A stretch of 64,000 nt of DNA from Chryseobacterium sp. SORGH_AS_0447. GTDB lineage: Bacteria > Bacteroidota > Bacteroidia > Flavobacteriales > Weeksellaceae. Position 1 is the first letter of the stretch. Each line of letters opens with the position of its first letter. A model generated the notes under the pieces. The model made no database searches, had not been told where the DNA came from, and saw nothing but the letters and a program-made list of their open reading frames with translations. Below, piece after piece: positions 24,920-33,914 of the stretch. A program made the position numbers and the translations under genes. The DNA lies in the NCBI RefSeq assembly GCF_030818695.1, contig NZ_JAUTAR010000001.1:186001-250000 (forward strand), given 5' to 3'.

Positions 24920-27115
24920 ATGTCAACTTTAAGATTCAAAGCGTTAGAAACTTTACCATTCAAGGACTTTAGAAGAGATAATTCTGTTGAAGTTCCTGTA
25001 AAATTGTCAGAATTATTCTGCCAGAATGTTTTCTCAGAAGAAACCATGAGAGAATATTTAACGAAAGAAGCATTCAATTCTATTATGGATGCGGTAAAAA
25101 AAGGAACCAAGATCCAGAGACACATTGCAGACCAGGTAGCTGTAGCGATGAAAGACTGGGCGATGAGCAAAGGGGTAACCCACTACACGCACTGGTTTCA
25201 GCCGCTTACAGGAAGTACTGCAGAAAAGCACGATTCTTTCTTTACTCCAATCGAAGGAGGAAGAGCTATCGAAAGATTCAGCGGAAACTTATTGATCCAG
25301 CAGGAGCCGGATGCATCTTCTTTCCCGAATGGTGGGATCAGAAACACTTTTGAAGCAAGAGGTTATACGGCGTGGGATCCTACTTCCCCGGCGTTCATTA
25401 TGGGAACGACTTTATGTATTCCTTCGATTTTTATCTCTTATACCGGAGAAACTTTAGATTACAAAGCCCCTCTTTTAAGAGCGTTGAACGCGGTAGACGA
25501 AGCGGCAACCAACGTAATGCAGTACTTCGACAAAAACGTAACCAAAGTAACCCCTACGTTAGGCTGGGAGCAGGAGTATTTCCTTGTTGATTCCGCATTG
25601 TATCAGTCCCGTCCGGACCTTGTATTAACAGGTAAAACCTTATTAGGACACTCTCCTGCAAAAGGACAGCAGCTGGACGACCATTATTTCGGTTCTATTC
25701 CTACAAGGGTAATGAACTTCATGAAGGAATTGGAGATCGAATGTATGAAACTGGGTATTCCGGTAACAACAAGACACAATGAGGTAGCACCAAACCAGTT
25801 TGAGCTGGCACCAATGTTTGAAGAAGTAAACGTTGCAGTAGACCACAACTCTTTGTTGATGGACGTTATGGCGAGAATCGCTCACAGACACCATTTCCAT
25901 ATTTTATTCCACGAAAAACCATTTGCAGGAGTAAACGGAAGCGGAAAGCACAACAACTGGTCTTTGGCAACTGATACCGGTGAGAACCTTTTAAGTCCGG
26001 GAAGAAACCCTAAGAAAAATTTACAGTTCTTAACGTTCTTCGTAAATACCATTAAAGCGGTTCACGAATATGCAGATCTTCTAAGAGCAAGTATCGCTTC
26101 TGCAAGCAACGACCACCGATTAGGAGCTAACGAAGCACCACCGGCTATCATTTCTGTATTTATCGGAAGCCAGCTGTTCAGCGTATTGGAAGAGCTTGAA
26201 AAAGTAACCAGCGGAAAACTTTCTCCTGAAGAGAAAACAGAATTAAAATTAAATGTTGTAGGAAAAATTCCTGAAATCTTATTGGATAATACCGATAGAA
26301 ACAGAACTTCTCCGTTTGCATTTACAGGAAATAAATTCGAGATCAGAGCGGTTGGTTCTTCTGCAAACTGTGCAGAATCCATGACGGTAATGAATACCAT
26401 CGCAGCAAAACAATTAAGCGATTTCAAAAAAGAAGTGGATGCTTTAATTGAAACTGGTCTTAAAAAAGATGAAGCGATCTTCAATGTACTGAGAGAATAC
26501 ATCAAGCAGTGCAAGAGCATCATGTTCGAAGGAGACGGATATTCCGACGATTGGGCAAAAGAAGCTGAAAAAAGAGGATTGAACAACCTGAAAACCACTC
26601 CTGAAGCATTAAAGCAGGAAATGGATGAGAAATTCCTTGCCCTTTATGAAGAGATGGGAATTTTCACTCACAGAGAAGTGGAAGCCAGAAACGAAATCAA
26701 ATTAGAAAAATATTCTACGGTAATCGATATTGAAGCAAGAGTTTTGAGTGACATCGCAAGAAACCACATCATTCCTTCTGCTTTAAACTATCAGAACAGA
26801 CTGATCGAGAACGTAAAAGGTCTTAAAGAAATTTTCGGAGAGAATGAATTCAAGTCTCTGGCAAAAGAGCAGATGAGCCTGATTACTCACATTTCTGAAA
26901 ACGTATCAAAAATCAAATTGGGTGTTGAAGACCTTATTAAAGCCAGAGAAGCAGCAAAAGGTGTTACTGAAAGCCAAAAGCAGGCAGAAGAATACTGTAA
27001 TACAGTAAAGCCTTTATTTGATGTGATCAGAGAAGCGTCCGACGATCTTGAAATGATGGTGGACGACGAGCTTTGGCCAATGACAAAATACAGAGAAATG
27101 TTATTTACAAAGTAA
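24920..27115 (+). CDS. glnN: type III glutamine synthetase
   Basis: The 731-aa ATP-dependent enzyme joins ammonia to glutamate, the main entry of nitrogen into metabolism. It is of the GSIII type, much longer than GSI (about 470 aa). It carries the extended N-terminal domain, the glutamate/metal region (GWEQEYFLVD), NQFELAPMFEEVN, the ATP-binding stretch VNGSGKHNNWSL, and the C-terminal FEIRAVGSSANCAESMTV. It is transcribed alone from a typical housekeeping promoter and ends at a strong terminator. Codon use is strongly biased, as in highly expressed genes. Confidence 0.97.
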   Translation: MSTLRFKALETLPFKDFRRDNSVEVPVKLSELFCQNVFSEETMREYLTKEAFNSIMDAVKKGTKIQRHIADQVAVAMKDWAMSKGVTHYTHWFQPLTGSTAEKHDSFFTPIEGGRAIERFSGNLLIQQEPDASSFPNGGIRNTFEARGYTAWDPTSPAFIMGTTLCIPSIFISYTGETLDYKAPLLRALNAVDEAATNVMQYFDKNVTKVTPTLGWEQEYFLVDSALYQSRPDLVLTGKTLLGHSPAKGQQLDDHYFGSIPTRVMNFMKELEIECMKLGIPVTTRHNEVAPNQFELAPMFEEVNVAVDHNSLLMDVMARIAHRHHFHILFHEKPFAGVNGSGKHNNWSLATDTGENLLSPGRNPKKNLQFLTFFVNTIKAVHEYADLLRASIASASNDHRLGANEAPPAIISVFIGSQLFSVLEELEKVTSGKLSPEEKTELKLNVVGKIPEILLDNTDRNRTSPFAFTGNKFEIRAVGSSANCAESMTVMNTIAAKQLSDFKKEVDALIETGLKKDEAIFNVLREYIKQCKSIMFEGDGYSDDWAKEAEKRGLNNLKTTPEALKQEMDEKFLALYEEMGIFTHREVEARNEIKLEKYSTVIDIEARVLSDIARNHIIPSALNYQNRLIENVKGLKEIFGENEFKSLAKEQMSLITHISENVSKIKLGVEDLIKAREAAKGVTESQKQAEEYCNTVKPLFDVIREASDDLEMMVDDELWPMTKYREMLFTK

Positions 27116-27138
27116 CATTTGTAAAGTTCCATATTAGT

Positions 27139-27172
27139 GAAACTCCCCGGTTCTTATCGGGGAGTTTTTATT
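27139..27172 (+). terminator. intrinsic terminator of glnN
   Basis: AAACTCCCCG pairs with CGGGGAGTTT and is followed by a T tract. Confidence 0.9.
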
Positions 27173-27370
27173 TTACTGCTAAATTTAAGATCATAAATTT
27201 CTAGTCTTACATTTAAATGTTAAGATCACTCGGTGATGCATGCTGAAAACAGCAAATAGTGGAATTAAATGGCTAAATTATGCTTGTAATCAATTATTTA
27301 TTAAGAAATATTAATAGCCTGTTTTTTGAAATATTTTTTACCACAGCCTATATTTTATAAGATCTGACGA

Positions 27371-27443
27371 TAATTTTGTTAAAGAATCTTAATAAAAAAA
27401 ACCGCATGCCTACCGAAAATAGGCGGTTGCGGTTTGTTTTTCT
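27371..27443 (+). other. orphan promoter-like box plus terminator hairpin (possible small RNA)
   Basis: TAATTTTG at 27371-27378 matches TAnnTTTG. A strong hairpin follows (AAACCGC at 27399-27405 with GCGGTTT at 27429-27435, inner pairs CCTACC/TAGGCGG with bulges), then TTTTT. It is 280 bases beyond the glnN terminator and has no gene in front of it, so it may end a very short RNA. The rest of the 470-base gap (27116-27585) shows no gene. Confidence 0.4.
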
Positions 27444-27500
27444 TTAACATACTTTCAAAATATGTTAAAATGTGTTAAATAAAGAACCTGACAATTGTCA
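27443..27500. promoter_or_regulatory. two palindromes upstream of the NlpC/P60 gene (candidate operators)
   Basis: TTTAACATA (27443-27451) and TATGTTAAA (27461-27469) are perfect 9-bp inverted arms. TGACAATTGTCA (27489-27500) is a perfect 12-bp palindrome. Both lie just ahead of the promoter at 27528. Confidence 0.4.
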
Positions 27501-27527
27501 TATCAAGGCGCTTTTACTCGGATTCTA

Positions 27528-27535
27528 TATTTTTG
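27528..27535 (+). promoter_or_regulatory. -7 element of the NlpC/P60 gene
   Basis: TATTTTTG matches TAnnTTTG, 50 bases before the ATG. Confidence 0.5.
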
Positions 27536-27585
27536 TATTGCTTTTGAAAATATACTAATCCTTTTAACACGGTAATCAAATATAT

Positions 27586-28299
27586 ATGAAGAAAAGAGTT
27601 TTGTTTTATCTAGTTGCTTTCGTCTCTACAGTATCGTTACAATCGTGTGTTACAAACTACGTCGTTTCAAAACCAGCAACTTACGCTAAAGAATACAAAA
27701 CAGATGCCAAACTAGCTTCATTCGAAACGAACAAAATGGAGCAGGATAAGCAGAAACTTATCAATTCATTTCTAGCAGAAAAGGCAGCTGTTCTGGCCAA
27801 CGCCAAAAATTCCATCAAAAATTCTGAGATTGCAAAAGCAATCAAACACAATACAACCATCGACAATATTTTAAACGAAGCACAGACCTATCTTGGAACT
27901 CCTTACCGATATGGAGGGATGACAAGAAACGGGATCGACTGTTCTGCTTTTGTTCTTTCCGTTTTCGGAGCTGCTGCAGGATTAAGCTTACCAAGAGTAG
28001 CTGCTTCCCAGTCTGAAGAAGGAGAGAAGATCGAAAAAGAGAACCTTCAGAAAGGAGATCTTATTTTCTTTTCTCACGGAAGAAGAATCTCTCACGTAGG
28101 TATTGTAGAAAGCGTAGATGAAAACGGTGAAGTAAAATTCATTCATGCCGCTACGTCAAAAGGAGTAATGGTCTCGTCACTGAACGATTCCTATTGGGGC
28201 CCAAAATACCGGTTCGGAAAAAGAATCATCAATGAGAACGGAGAAGCGTACAACAATCTTGCAACGACAACTCCCGCTTCCAACGGAACAAATTTTTAA
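27586..28299 (+). CDS. NlpC/P60-family lipoprotein, peptidoglycan hydrolase
   Basis: The 237-aa lipoprotein has its lipobox Cys at residue 21 (LQSC), then a helical linker and a C-terminal NlpC/P60 papain-like domain. The catalytic Cys119 is in NGIDCSAFV, with His170 in ISHVGIV and His187 in FIHAATS. Such enzymes cut the gamma-D-Glu-meso-DAP or similar bond in peptidoglycan stems during wall growth. It is anchored in a membrane facing the periplasm. It is a single-gene unit with its own terminator and an unusually palindrome-rich upstream region. Confidence 0.92.
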   Translation: MKKRVLFYLVAFVSTVSLQSCVTNYVVSKPATYAKEYKTDAKLASFETNKMEQDKQKLINSFLAEKAAVLANAKNSIKNSEIAKAIKHNTTIDNILNEAQTYLGTPYRYGGMTRNGIDCSAFVLSVFGAAAGLSLPRVAASQSEEGEKIEKENLQKGDLIFFSHGRRISHVGIVESVDENGEVKFIHAATSKGVMVSSLNDSYWGPKYRFGKRIINENGEAYNNLATTTPASNGTNF

Positions 28300-28323
28300 T
28301 TTTAAATAATTGATTTAAATAAT

Positions 28324-28352
28324 GAAACCATCAGCAACTGATGGTTTTTTTA
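28324..28352 (+). terminator. intrinsic terminator of the NlpC/P60 gene
   Basis: AACCATCAG pairs with CTGATGGTT around CAA, followed by a run of T. Confidence 0.88.
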
Positions 28353-28426
28353 TTTTTCAGACATTTTCATTTATCAATTACTACGATATTTAAACTTCAG
28401 ACATCTAAATTCCATCTCCCAGCCAA

Positions 28427-29008
28427 TCAACTGTTCTTATCAATTTCAATATCCAGATGACGAAGCAGTCCATGGATTTCAGAAAGGGAAAATCTGGCCT
28501 TTTTCAGCCTGTTTACGGAAGGATCAATGGAATAATTGTACGAAGCCCTCAAATCCGCTTTTTCAAGGTTCGTCCGATCGAAAACAGCCCCGGAAAGATC
28601 GCAGCCGGTAAAGACGGCATGTGATAAATCAGCTTCAGAAAAATCGGCTTCTGTTAACTTAGAATTTTTAAAACGTGTTTTCTTAATGGAAACTTTATAA
28701 AAGACAGAATTGTTCAGCAGGCAGTCTTCAAAGGTAAAGGATAATCCGAATTCATTACAATCATTAAACTGCAGCCCGAACATCTTACATTCCCTGAAAA
28801 TCACATCGCGAAAAGCAGCCGAAACAAGCTTTGCCATGCTTAGGTTGCATCCTGTAAATTCACAATCGGTAAAATTGCATCGGGAAAGATCCGCATATTC
28901 AAAATTACAGTTGCGGAATGTACAGTTTTCGTATTCTCCTCTGTTAAAAGGTTCCTTTGTAAAATCTGTATTTTCGAAATGCTGATCTGAGAAATAGTTG
29001 CCTGCCAT
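28427..29008 (-). CDS. pentapeptide-repeat protein
   Basis: The 193-aa protein is built almost entirely of A(D/N)LXX-type pentapeptide repeats, with Phe or Leu at the centre (CTFRNCNFEYADLSRCNF, ADFSEADLSHAVFTGCDL). This folds as a right-handed beta-helix. The size is close to Qnr/McbG-type proteins that mimic DNA and protect gyrase, and the interrupting loops are placed similarly, but many such proteins have no known target. There is no signal peptide. Its role in quinolone tolerance is unproven. Confidence 0.85.
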   Translation of the reverse strand: MAGNYFSDQHFENTDFTKEPFNRGEYENCTFRNCNFEYADLSRCNFTDCEFTGCNLSMAKLVSAAFRDVIFRECKMFGLQFNDCNEFGLSFTFEDCLLNNSVFYKVSIKKTRFKNSKLTEADFSEADLSHAVFTGCDLSGAVFDRTNLEKADLRASYNYSIDPSVNRLKKARFSLSEIHGLLRHLDIEIDKNS

Positions 29009-29271
29009 CGTTATTTGGGAATAAGTTAACTTGAAGTATCAATTGGTTGGATGAGGGAAGCTGGAGGCTGGAAGTTTTTCGCAGTTAATATTATATTACC
29101 CGCCCTCAGTTATTAATGATAATATTGCCTGTTAGCTGTTGCTCTGTTTGAAATTTTAAAGGATTTGGGATTACTATTTTATTACATTATTGTAATCAAA
29201 ATAAAAATTGAAATTTTACGTAATAGATTGCCAAATTAACTTTCAGCTTCGATCATCCCGCTCCCAGCCTT

Positions 29272-30501
29272 TTATACCAAACTATTCTTATCCGAATAAT
29301 TCAATTTAAAGAAAATAAAAGTCATCATCGAGAAGGCAAGCAGAGAACTTCCTCCGTAGCTGAAGTATGGAAGCGGAATCCCTACCGTCGGAAAAAGCCC
29401 CATAACCATCCCTAAATTGATCGTAAAGTGCATCAGCAGGATCGAAGCAAAGCAATATCCGAAAACCCGGTTAAAGCCCGATTTCTGCTGTTCTGCAAGA
29501 TAATAGATCCTTCCGATGAAGATCATGTAACATAAAATGAGTACCGCACTTCCTACGAAGCCCCATTCTTCACCCACCGTACAGAAAATATAGTCGGTTT
29601 CCTGCTCCGGAACGAATTTCCCCTGAGTTACGGAACCTTCCCGGTAACCTTTTCCCCATAGTCCTCCGGAACCGATGGCTGTTTTGGAATACAGCAGGTT
29701 GTACCCCGAAGTATCCCTGAATGCCTTTTCCCCTTTGAAAAGAACCTCAATCCTTTCCCGCTGGTGCTTAGGCAATTTTTCTAAGATATAGGGAGAACCG
29801 AATGCCAGTCCGCACAATAACAATACAGAACCTGCAATACTTGAAATGGAAATAACATTCCAGGACATTTTGTAATAATTCATCGCGATATAACCGCCTA
29901 TTATTACCAAAATGGTTATCACGACCCAGATCGGGTTGATCGCAAGCGAAACCAGAAAGACGGCAGCAAAAAGAAATCCTACTCCAAACAGAACACCGCT
30001 TAATCCTTCGCGATACAAAGCAATAAAGAATGCAATGAAGACCAGCATCGAGCCGACGTCAGGGATGGCCAATACCACCGCTGCAGGAATTCCGACAATG
30101 GCCAGCGTTGTCAGCAGAGACTTTCTGTTTTTCAGATTGAATTCGGGGCCGGACACATAGTTGGCAAGCATCAGCGCGGTTCCTATTTTGGCAAACTCCA
30201 CCGGCTGCATCGTAAAGCTTCCGAATTTATACCAGTTTTTCTGCCCGAGAATCTCTTTACCAAAAGGAAACAGACCCACCAAAAGCAATACGCCGCCAAT
30301 GTAAATAATACCCGACATATTTTCGAAGAATTTACTTCTGCCGACAAAAATGACCAATCCTACAAAGAGGGAAATTCCGAAGAAAATCAATTGTTTTTCT
30401 CCCAGTTTCTGGTCGACACTGTAAATATTTGCGATGGCAAAAGCACAAAGCAGAAAATACAGGCCGAGACCTAATTTATCTATTCCTTCTGCCCATTTCA
30501 T
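29272..30501 (-). CDS. rodA: rod-shape peptidoglycan polymerase RodA (SEDS family)
   Basis: The 409-aa membrane protein has about ten transmembrane helices. It is the glycosyltransferase of the elongasome, polymerising lipid II together with PBP2. The catalytic Asp region AIPDVGSMLVF and the C-terminal GLFPTVGIPLPYFSYGGSSL signature are both present. It is the last gene of mreB-mreC-mreD-mrdA-rodA; its ATG overlaps the mrdA stop by 4 bases, which points to translational coupling. Confidence 0.96.
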   Translation of the reverse strand: MKWAEGIDKLGLGLYFLLCAFAIANIYSVDQKLGEKQLIFFGISLFVGLVIFVGRSKFFENMSGIIYIGGVLLLVGLFPFGKEILGQKNWYKFGSFTMQPVEFAKIGTALMLANYVSGPEFNLKNRKSLLTTLAIVGIPAAVVLAIPDVGSMLVFIAFFIALYREGLSGVLFGVGFLFAAVFLVSLAINPIWVVITILVIIGGYIAMNYYKMSWNVISISSIAGSVLLLCGLAFGSPYILEKLPKHQRERIEVLFKGEKAFRDTSGYNLLYSKTAIGSGGLWGKGYREGSVTQGKFVPEQETDYIFCTVGEEWGFVGSAVLILCYMIFIGRIYYLAEQQKSGFNRVFGYCFASILLMHFTINLGMVMGLFPTVGIPLPYFSYGGSSLLAFSMMTFIFFKLNYSDKNSLV

Positions 30502-32537
30502 TGCTTAACCTTTTTTGTCGTTTTAGAATTTTTATTTTCTTCGTCTATTTTTTTCTTCAGCTTTTCCTTCTGCTCTTTTACGAGTTTCAGACTGTCCTGA
30601 ATTCTTTTCTGCTTAATAGAATCTTCGCTGGGCTTATACAACCCTTTACGCTTCAGATCGGCAATCCACTGTCTTTTATACTCAGGCATAAAGCTGGACG
30701 TGACCATCTTTTTGTAGAGAAATTCACGTTTTACATCACCTGTGATGTATTTTTCTGCAATAACGGTAGCTGCCGGACCTGCCCAAGTTGCTCCGAATCC
30801 CGCATGTTCCATAACAGCCGCTACAACGATCTTCGGCTTTTCCGCAGGAGCAATCAGTACAAAAATAGAGTTGTCCTTCCCTTGCGGCACCTGTGCCGTA
30901 CCGGTTTTTGCCAGCTGGGTAAAATCACTTGACTTCAGCCCGTGCGCCGTACCTCTGAGCACCACCGCTTCCATTCCTCTGAGAACCGGGTCAAAATGCT
31001 TTTTATCAACCAGCGTATAATGTTTCTTCTTAAATCTCGGATCAGGATTCGGCTTTCCGTCTATGGCCTTTACAATATGAGGTGTATAATACCAGCCCTT
31101 ATTGGCGATAGCCGATACGTAATTGGCCAATTGAAGCGGTGTTACAAGCACATCTCCCTGTCCCATTCCGTTGTAGATGGCTCCGGTAGACATTTCGTCC
31201 CAGTTTGTGAAATCGGTTCTTTTGGAACCGCTGGCTTTGATCATTGCTTTAAATCTCTTTTCATAGAAATCACCGGATGGGATTCTCCCTCTTGCGCCTA
31301 CCGCAAAGTCGTTATTCAGGAATTCCCCGACCCCGAAGCTGCTCATGATCTTTTTCCATTCATCTACTCCACGCGATGGATTCAGCGGATATTTTTTAAG
31401 AATGGCAATAAAAGCATAGGTAAAGAAACAGTTGCTGGAAACCTGGATCGAAGGGATCAGCGGATCTGCACCGCCGTGGCCTTTAATTCTTTTTCCTTTA
31501 TAGTAAAAGCCGCCACCACATGGGAAAATCGTATTTTCATCCATTACACCCATCTGCATCGCAGCCAGAGCTGTTAAGAGTTTAAAAGTAGATCCCGGCG
31601 GATAGGCAGCCTGTAACGACCGGTCGAAAGTCGGTTTGTTTTCGTAGATTGTATCTTTTGATAAGGCGTATAAATTTCTCGATTTGTTCGGACCTGTAAA
31701 TAAATTCGGATCGATATCCGGACCTGTCGCCGCCACGAGTACTTCCCCGTTATTCGGATCGATGGCTACAATTGCACCATGCTTGTTCACCAGCATTTCT
31801 TCAGCCATCCGCTGAAGATCGTAGTCTATTGTTAATGTAATATCTTTTCCGGTAATAACGTCCTTATCCAGCGATCCGTTTTTGTAAGGCCCCACATTCC
31901 GAAGCTTGATGTCTTTCTGAATATATTTCATGCCTTTTACTCCCCGAAGTTCCTTTTCATAGGCTTTTTCGATTCCCGTTTTCCCAATGAAATCACCCGG
32001 CAGATAATAGGCTGAATCTTTTTTAATCTCACGCTCGTTCACTTCACTGGTGTATCCTAACAAGTTTCCGGAAGTAGACACTTCATATTGACGCTGCGGC
32101 CTCGAAACAATGCTGAATGCAGGATATTTGAATATAATCTCCTGAACCCTTGCAATATCTTCCCGGCTGAGGTTTTTCATAAAGGTCATCGGGGTGAGCT
32201 TGGAATAATATTTTTCTTTTTTAATATTATCAATGGTTCTGATGAAATCGTTTTTGGAAATCTTCATCAGATTACAGAATGCAACGGTATCAAAATCCGG
32301 CCTCATCAATGCCTGGGTAAACGAAATTTCATAAGCCGGCTGGTTTCCTACCAGGATTTTACCATTCCGGTCGAAAATTACCCCTCGCTGCGGGATAACG
32401 TATTCAATTTTAATGGAAGTGTTCGCCGCATTCAGCGCATAACGGTCTGTAAAAAGCTGTAAATAAGCAATTCTCGCTACGAAAATCAGGGCGATAACAA
32501 TGAGAGCGAAAAAAATTTTTAAATAACGTGTGTTCAA
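30498..32537 (-). CDS. mrdA: penicillin-binding protein 2 (transpeptidase of the elongasome)
   Basis: The 679-aa protein has one N-terminal transmembrane helix, a PBP dimerisation/pedestal region (QRGVIFDRNGKILV), and a transpeptidase domain with SxxK at Ser316-Lys319 (GSTFK), SSNCFF as SxN, and KTGTAQ. It cross-links new peptidoglycan in the periplasm. The lysine-rich tail (KEQKEKLKKKIDEENKNSKTTKK) is a flavobacterial-looking extension. It overlaps mreD by 4 bases and rodA by 4 bases. Confidence 0.96.
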   Translation of the reverse strand: MNTRYLKIFFALIVIALIFVARIAYLQLFTDRYALNAANTSIKIEYVIPQRGVIFDRNGKILVGNQPAYEISFTQALMRPDFDTVAFCNLMKISKNDFIRTIDNIKKEKYYSKLTPMTFMKNLSREDIARVQEIIFKYPAFSIVSRPQRQYEVSTSGNLLGYTSEVNEREIKKDSAYYLPGDFIGKTGIEKAYEKELRGVKGMKYIQKDIKLRNVGPYKNGSLDKDVITGKDITLTIDYDLQRMAEEMLVNKHGAIVAIDPNNGEVLVAATGPDIDPNLFTGPNKSRNLYALSKDTIYENKPTFDRSLQAAYPPGSTFKLLTALAAMQMGVMDENTIFPCGGGFYYKGKRIKGHGGADPLIPSIQVSSNCFFTYAFIAILKKYPLNPSRGVDEWKKIMSSFGVGEFLNNDFAVGARGRIPSGDFYEKRFKAMIKASGSKRTDFTNWDEMSTGAIYNGMGQGDVLVTPLQLANYVSAIANKGWYYTPHIVKAIDGKPNPDPRFKKKHYTLVDKKHFDPVLRGMEAVVLRGTAHGLKSSDFTQLAKTGTAQVPQGKDNSIFVLIAPAEKPKIVVAAVMEHAGFGATWAGPAATVIAEKYITGDVKREFLYKKMVTSSFMPEYKRQWIADLKRKGLYKPSEDSIKQKRIQDSLKLVKEQKEKLKKKIDEENKNSKTTKKVKQ

Positions 32538-33040
32538 ACTTTTTGTTTGATTTTAAATATTAATGCGTAAATAACTATAAATATAAACGAAATTACACTA
32601 GTTACCAATACATTAAGTAATATTTCAAAAAATCTGCTCAGCTTGAAGAATTCGATATACTGTACTAAAAGCTGGTGTAAAAAGATACTTGAGAATAAAA
32701 ACAGCAAAAACTGAGCCCATTGAAGGGACTGAAAAGAAAAGAAATCGGTAGAAGTATCGGTAGAAGTTCTGAAAATCAAGGTTCTGAAGTAAGCAATCAG
32801 CGTAGTGGCAAATGCATTGATTCCCCATGAATAGAGAAATGCGTCAACCGAAAGACCGATCAGAAAGCTCAACGCCAAAAACTGAAACCTGTTTCTGAAA
32901 AAGGGATAGAACATAACGAATACGGGATACAGCACCGGAGTGTATTTCCCGAAAATGGTAATCCTGTTCAGTACAAAGATTTGTAATGCCACCAGGAAAA
33001 TCATAATCAATATGTCTGTAAATAATGTTCTGCTAATCAT
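32534..33040 (-). CDS. mreD: rod-shape-determining protein MreD
   Basis: The 168-aa protein has five or six hydrophobic helices and no catalytic motif, as expected for the MreD membrane subunit of the elongasome. Sequence conservation of this family is low, so the call leans on size, membrane pattern and position between mreC and mrdA. It overlaps mreC by 8 bases and mrdA by 4. Confidence 0.88.
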   Translation of the reverse strand: MISRTLFTDILIMIFLVALQIFVLNRITIFGKYTPVLYPVFVMFYPFFRNRFQFLALSFLIGLSVDAFLYSWGINAFATTLIAYFRTLIFRTSTDTSTDFFSFQSLQWAQFLLFLFSSIFLHQLLVQYIEFFKLSRFFEILLNVLVTSVISFIFIVIYALIFKIKQKV

Positions 33041-33887
33041 TTTCCTTTTTTATTACGGTCTGCATGGTGTCCTGAATTTTCTGCACTTCAGCTTTCTTAA
33101 GGTTTTTCACCACGTAAACTTTGCTTAAGGCTCCCATTTTTTCACTAAGTTCCACGGAGATATCCCAGAATCCTGTTTTGTTGTCCACTGAATAGCCTGC
33201 AATAGTACCAATCATTACCCCTTTAGGAAAAATGGCCGACTTTCCGTCCGTAACCACCGTATCTCCTACTTTCAGGGCAACATATTTGGGAATATCCGCC
33301 AGGTGCATGACCCTTGAATTTTCTCCGGTCCAGGTTAGGGTTCCGAAATATCCCGAGTTCTTGAGGGCTGCATTGATCCTGATTTTATTAACGCTTAAAA
33401 CCGACTGTACCAAAGCGTAACTGTCGGTAGAGTTGATAACGATTCCTGCAATACCTTTCGGAGCCATTACTCCCATCTGTGGAAATACGCCGTCCCGCCT
33501 GCCTCTGTTTATGGTAAAATAGTTATTTCTCCGGTTGATGCTGTTGAAAACGATTTCTCCATCCACAAAAGTGTAGATCTGGCCGCCGCCTAACGTATCA
33601 TGAACTTTTCTGAAAACGGGGTTCTTTGCTCCCTGCTTTCCGTAAAGCTCAGCCATTAAAGCCTTGTTTTGCGTCACCAGGTCTTCATTGATCTGTTTTA
33701 GCTTCAGGTAGGAAACCCCTTCATCGATATATCCGGAAACCCAGGAATTAAGCGCAGCCGACTGGCCCGCAATCCAGGATTGCTGCATCGCATTTTTAGA
33801 GAATATCAGAATGAGAGCAATGATTTGCAGAAATATAAAGAAGACAAAAAGTGCATTCTTGGAAAATAATCTCAGCAAAAATCCCAT
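33033..33887 (-). CDS. mreC: rod-shape-determining protein MreC
   Basis: The 284-aa protein has one N-terminal transmembrane helix, a coiled-coil (about 60-90, YLKLKQINEDLVTQNKALMAEL) and a periplasmic beta-barrel domain with GIAGIVINSTDSYALVQSVL and VGDTVVTDGKSAIFPKGVMIG, both typical of MreC. It links MreB in the cytoplasm to PBP2 and RodA. Second gene of the operon, 27 bases after mreB. Confidence 0.95.
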   Translation of the reverse strand: MGFLLRLFSKNALFVFFIFLQIIALILIFSKNAMQQSWIAGQSAALNSWVSGYIDEGVSYLKLKQINEDLVTQNKALMAELYGKQGAKNPVFRKVHDTLGGGQIYTFVDGEIVFNSINRRNNYFTINRGRRDGVFPQMGVMAPKGIAGIVINSTDSYALVQSVLSVNKIRINAALKNSGYFGTLTWTGENSRVMHLADIPKYVALKVGDTVVTDGKSAIFPKGVMIGTIAGYSVDNKTGFWDISVELSEKMGALSKVYVVKNLKKAEVQKIQDTMQTVIKKEND

Positions 33888-33914
33888 TCAGATGTGTTTC
33901 GTAAAAGGTTAGAA

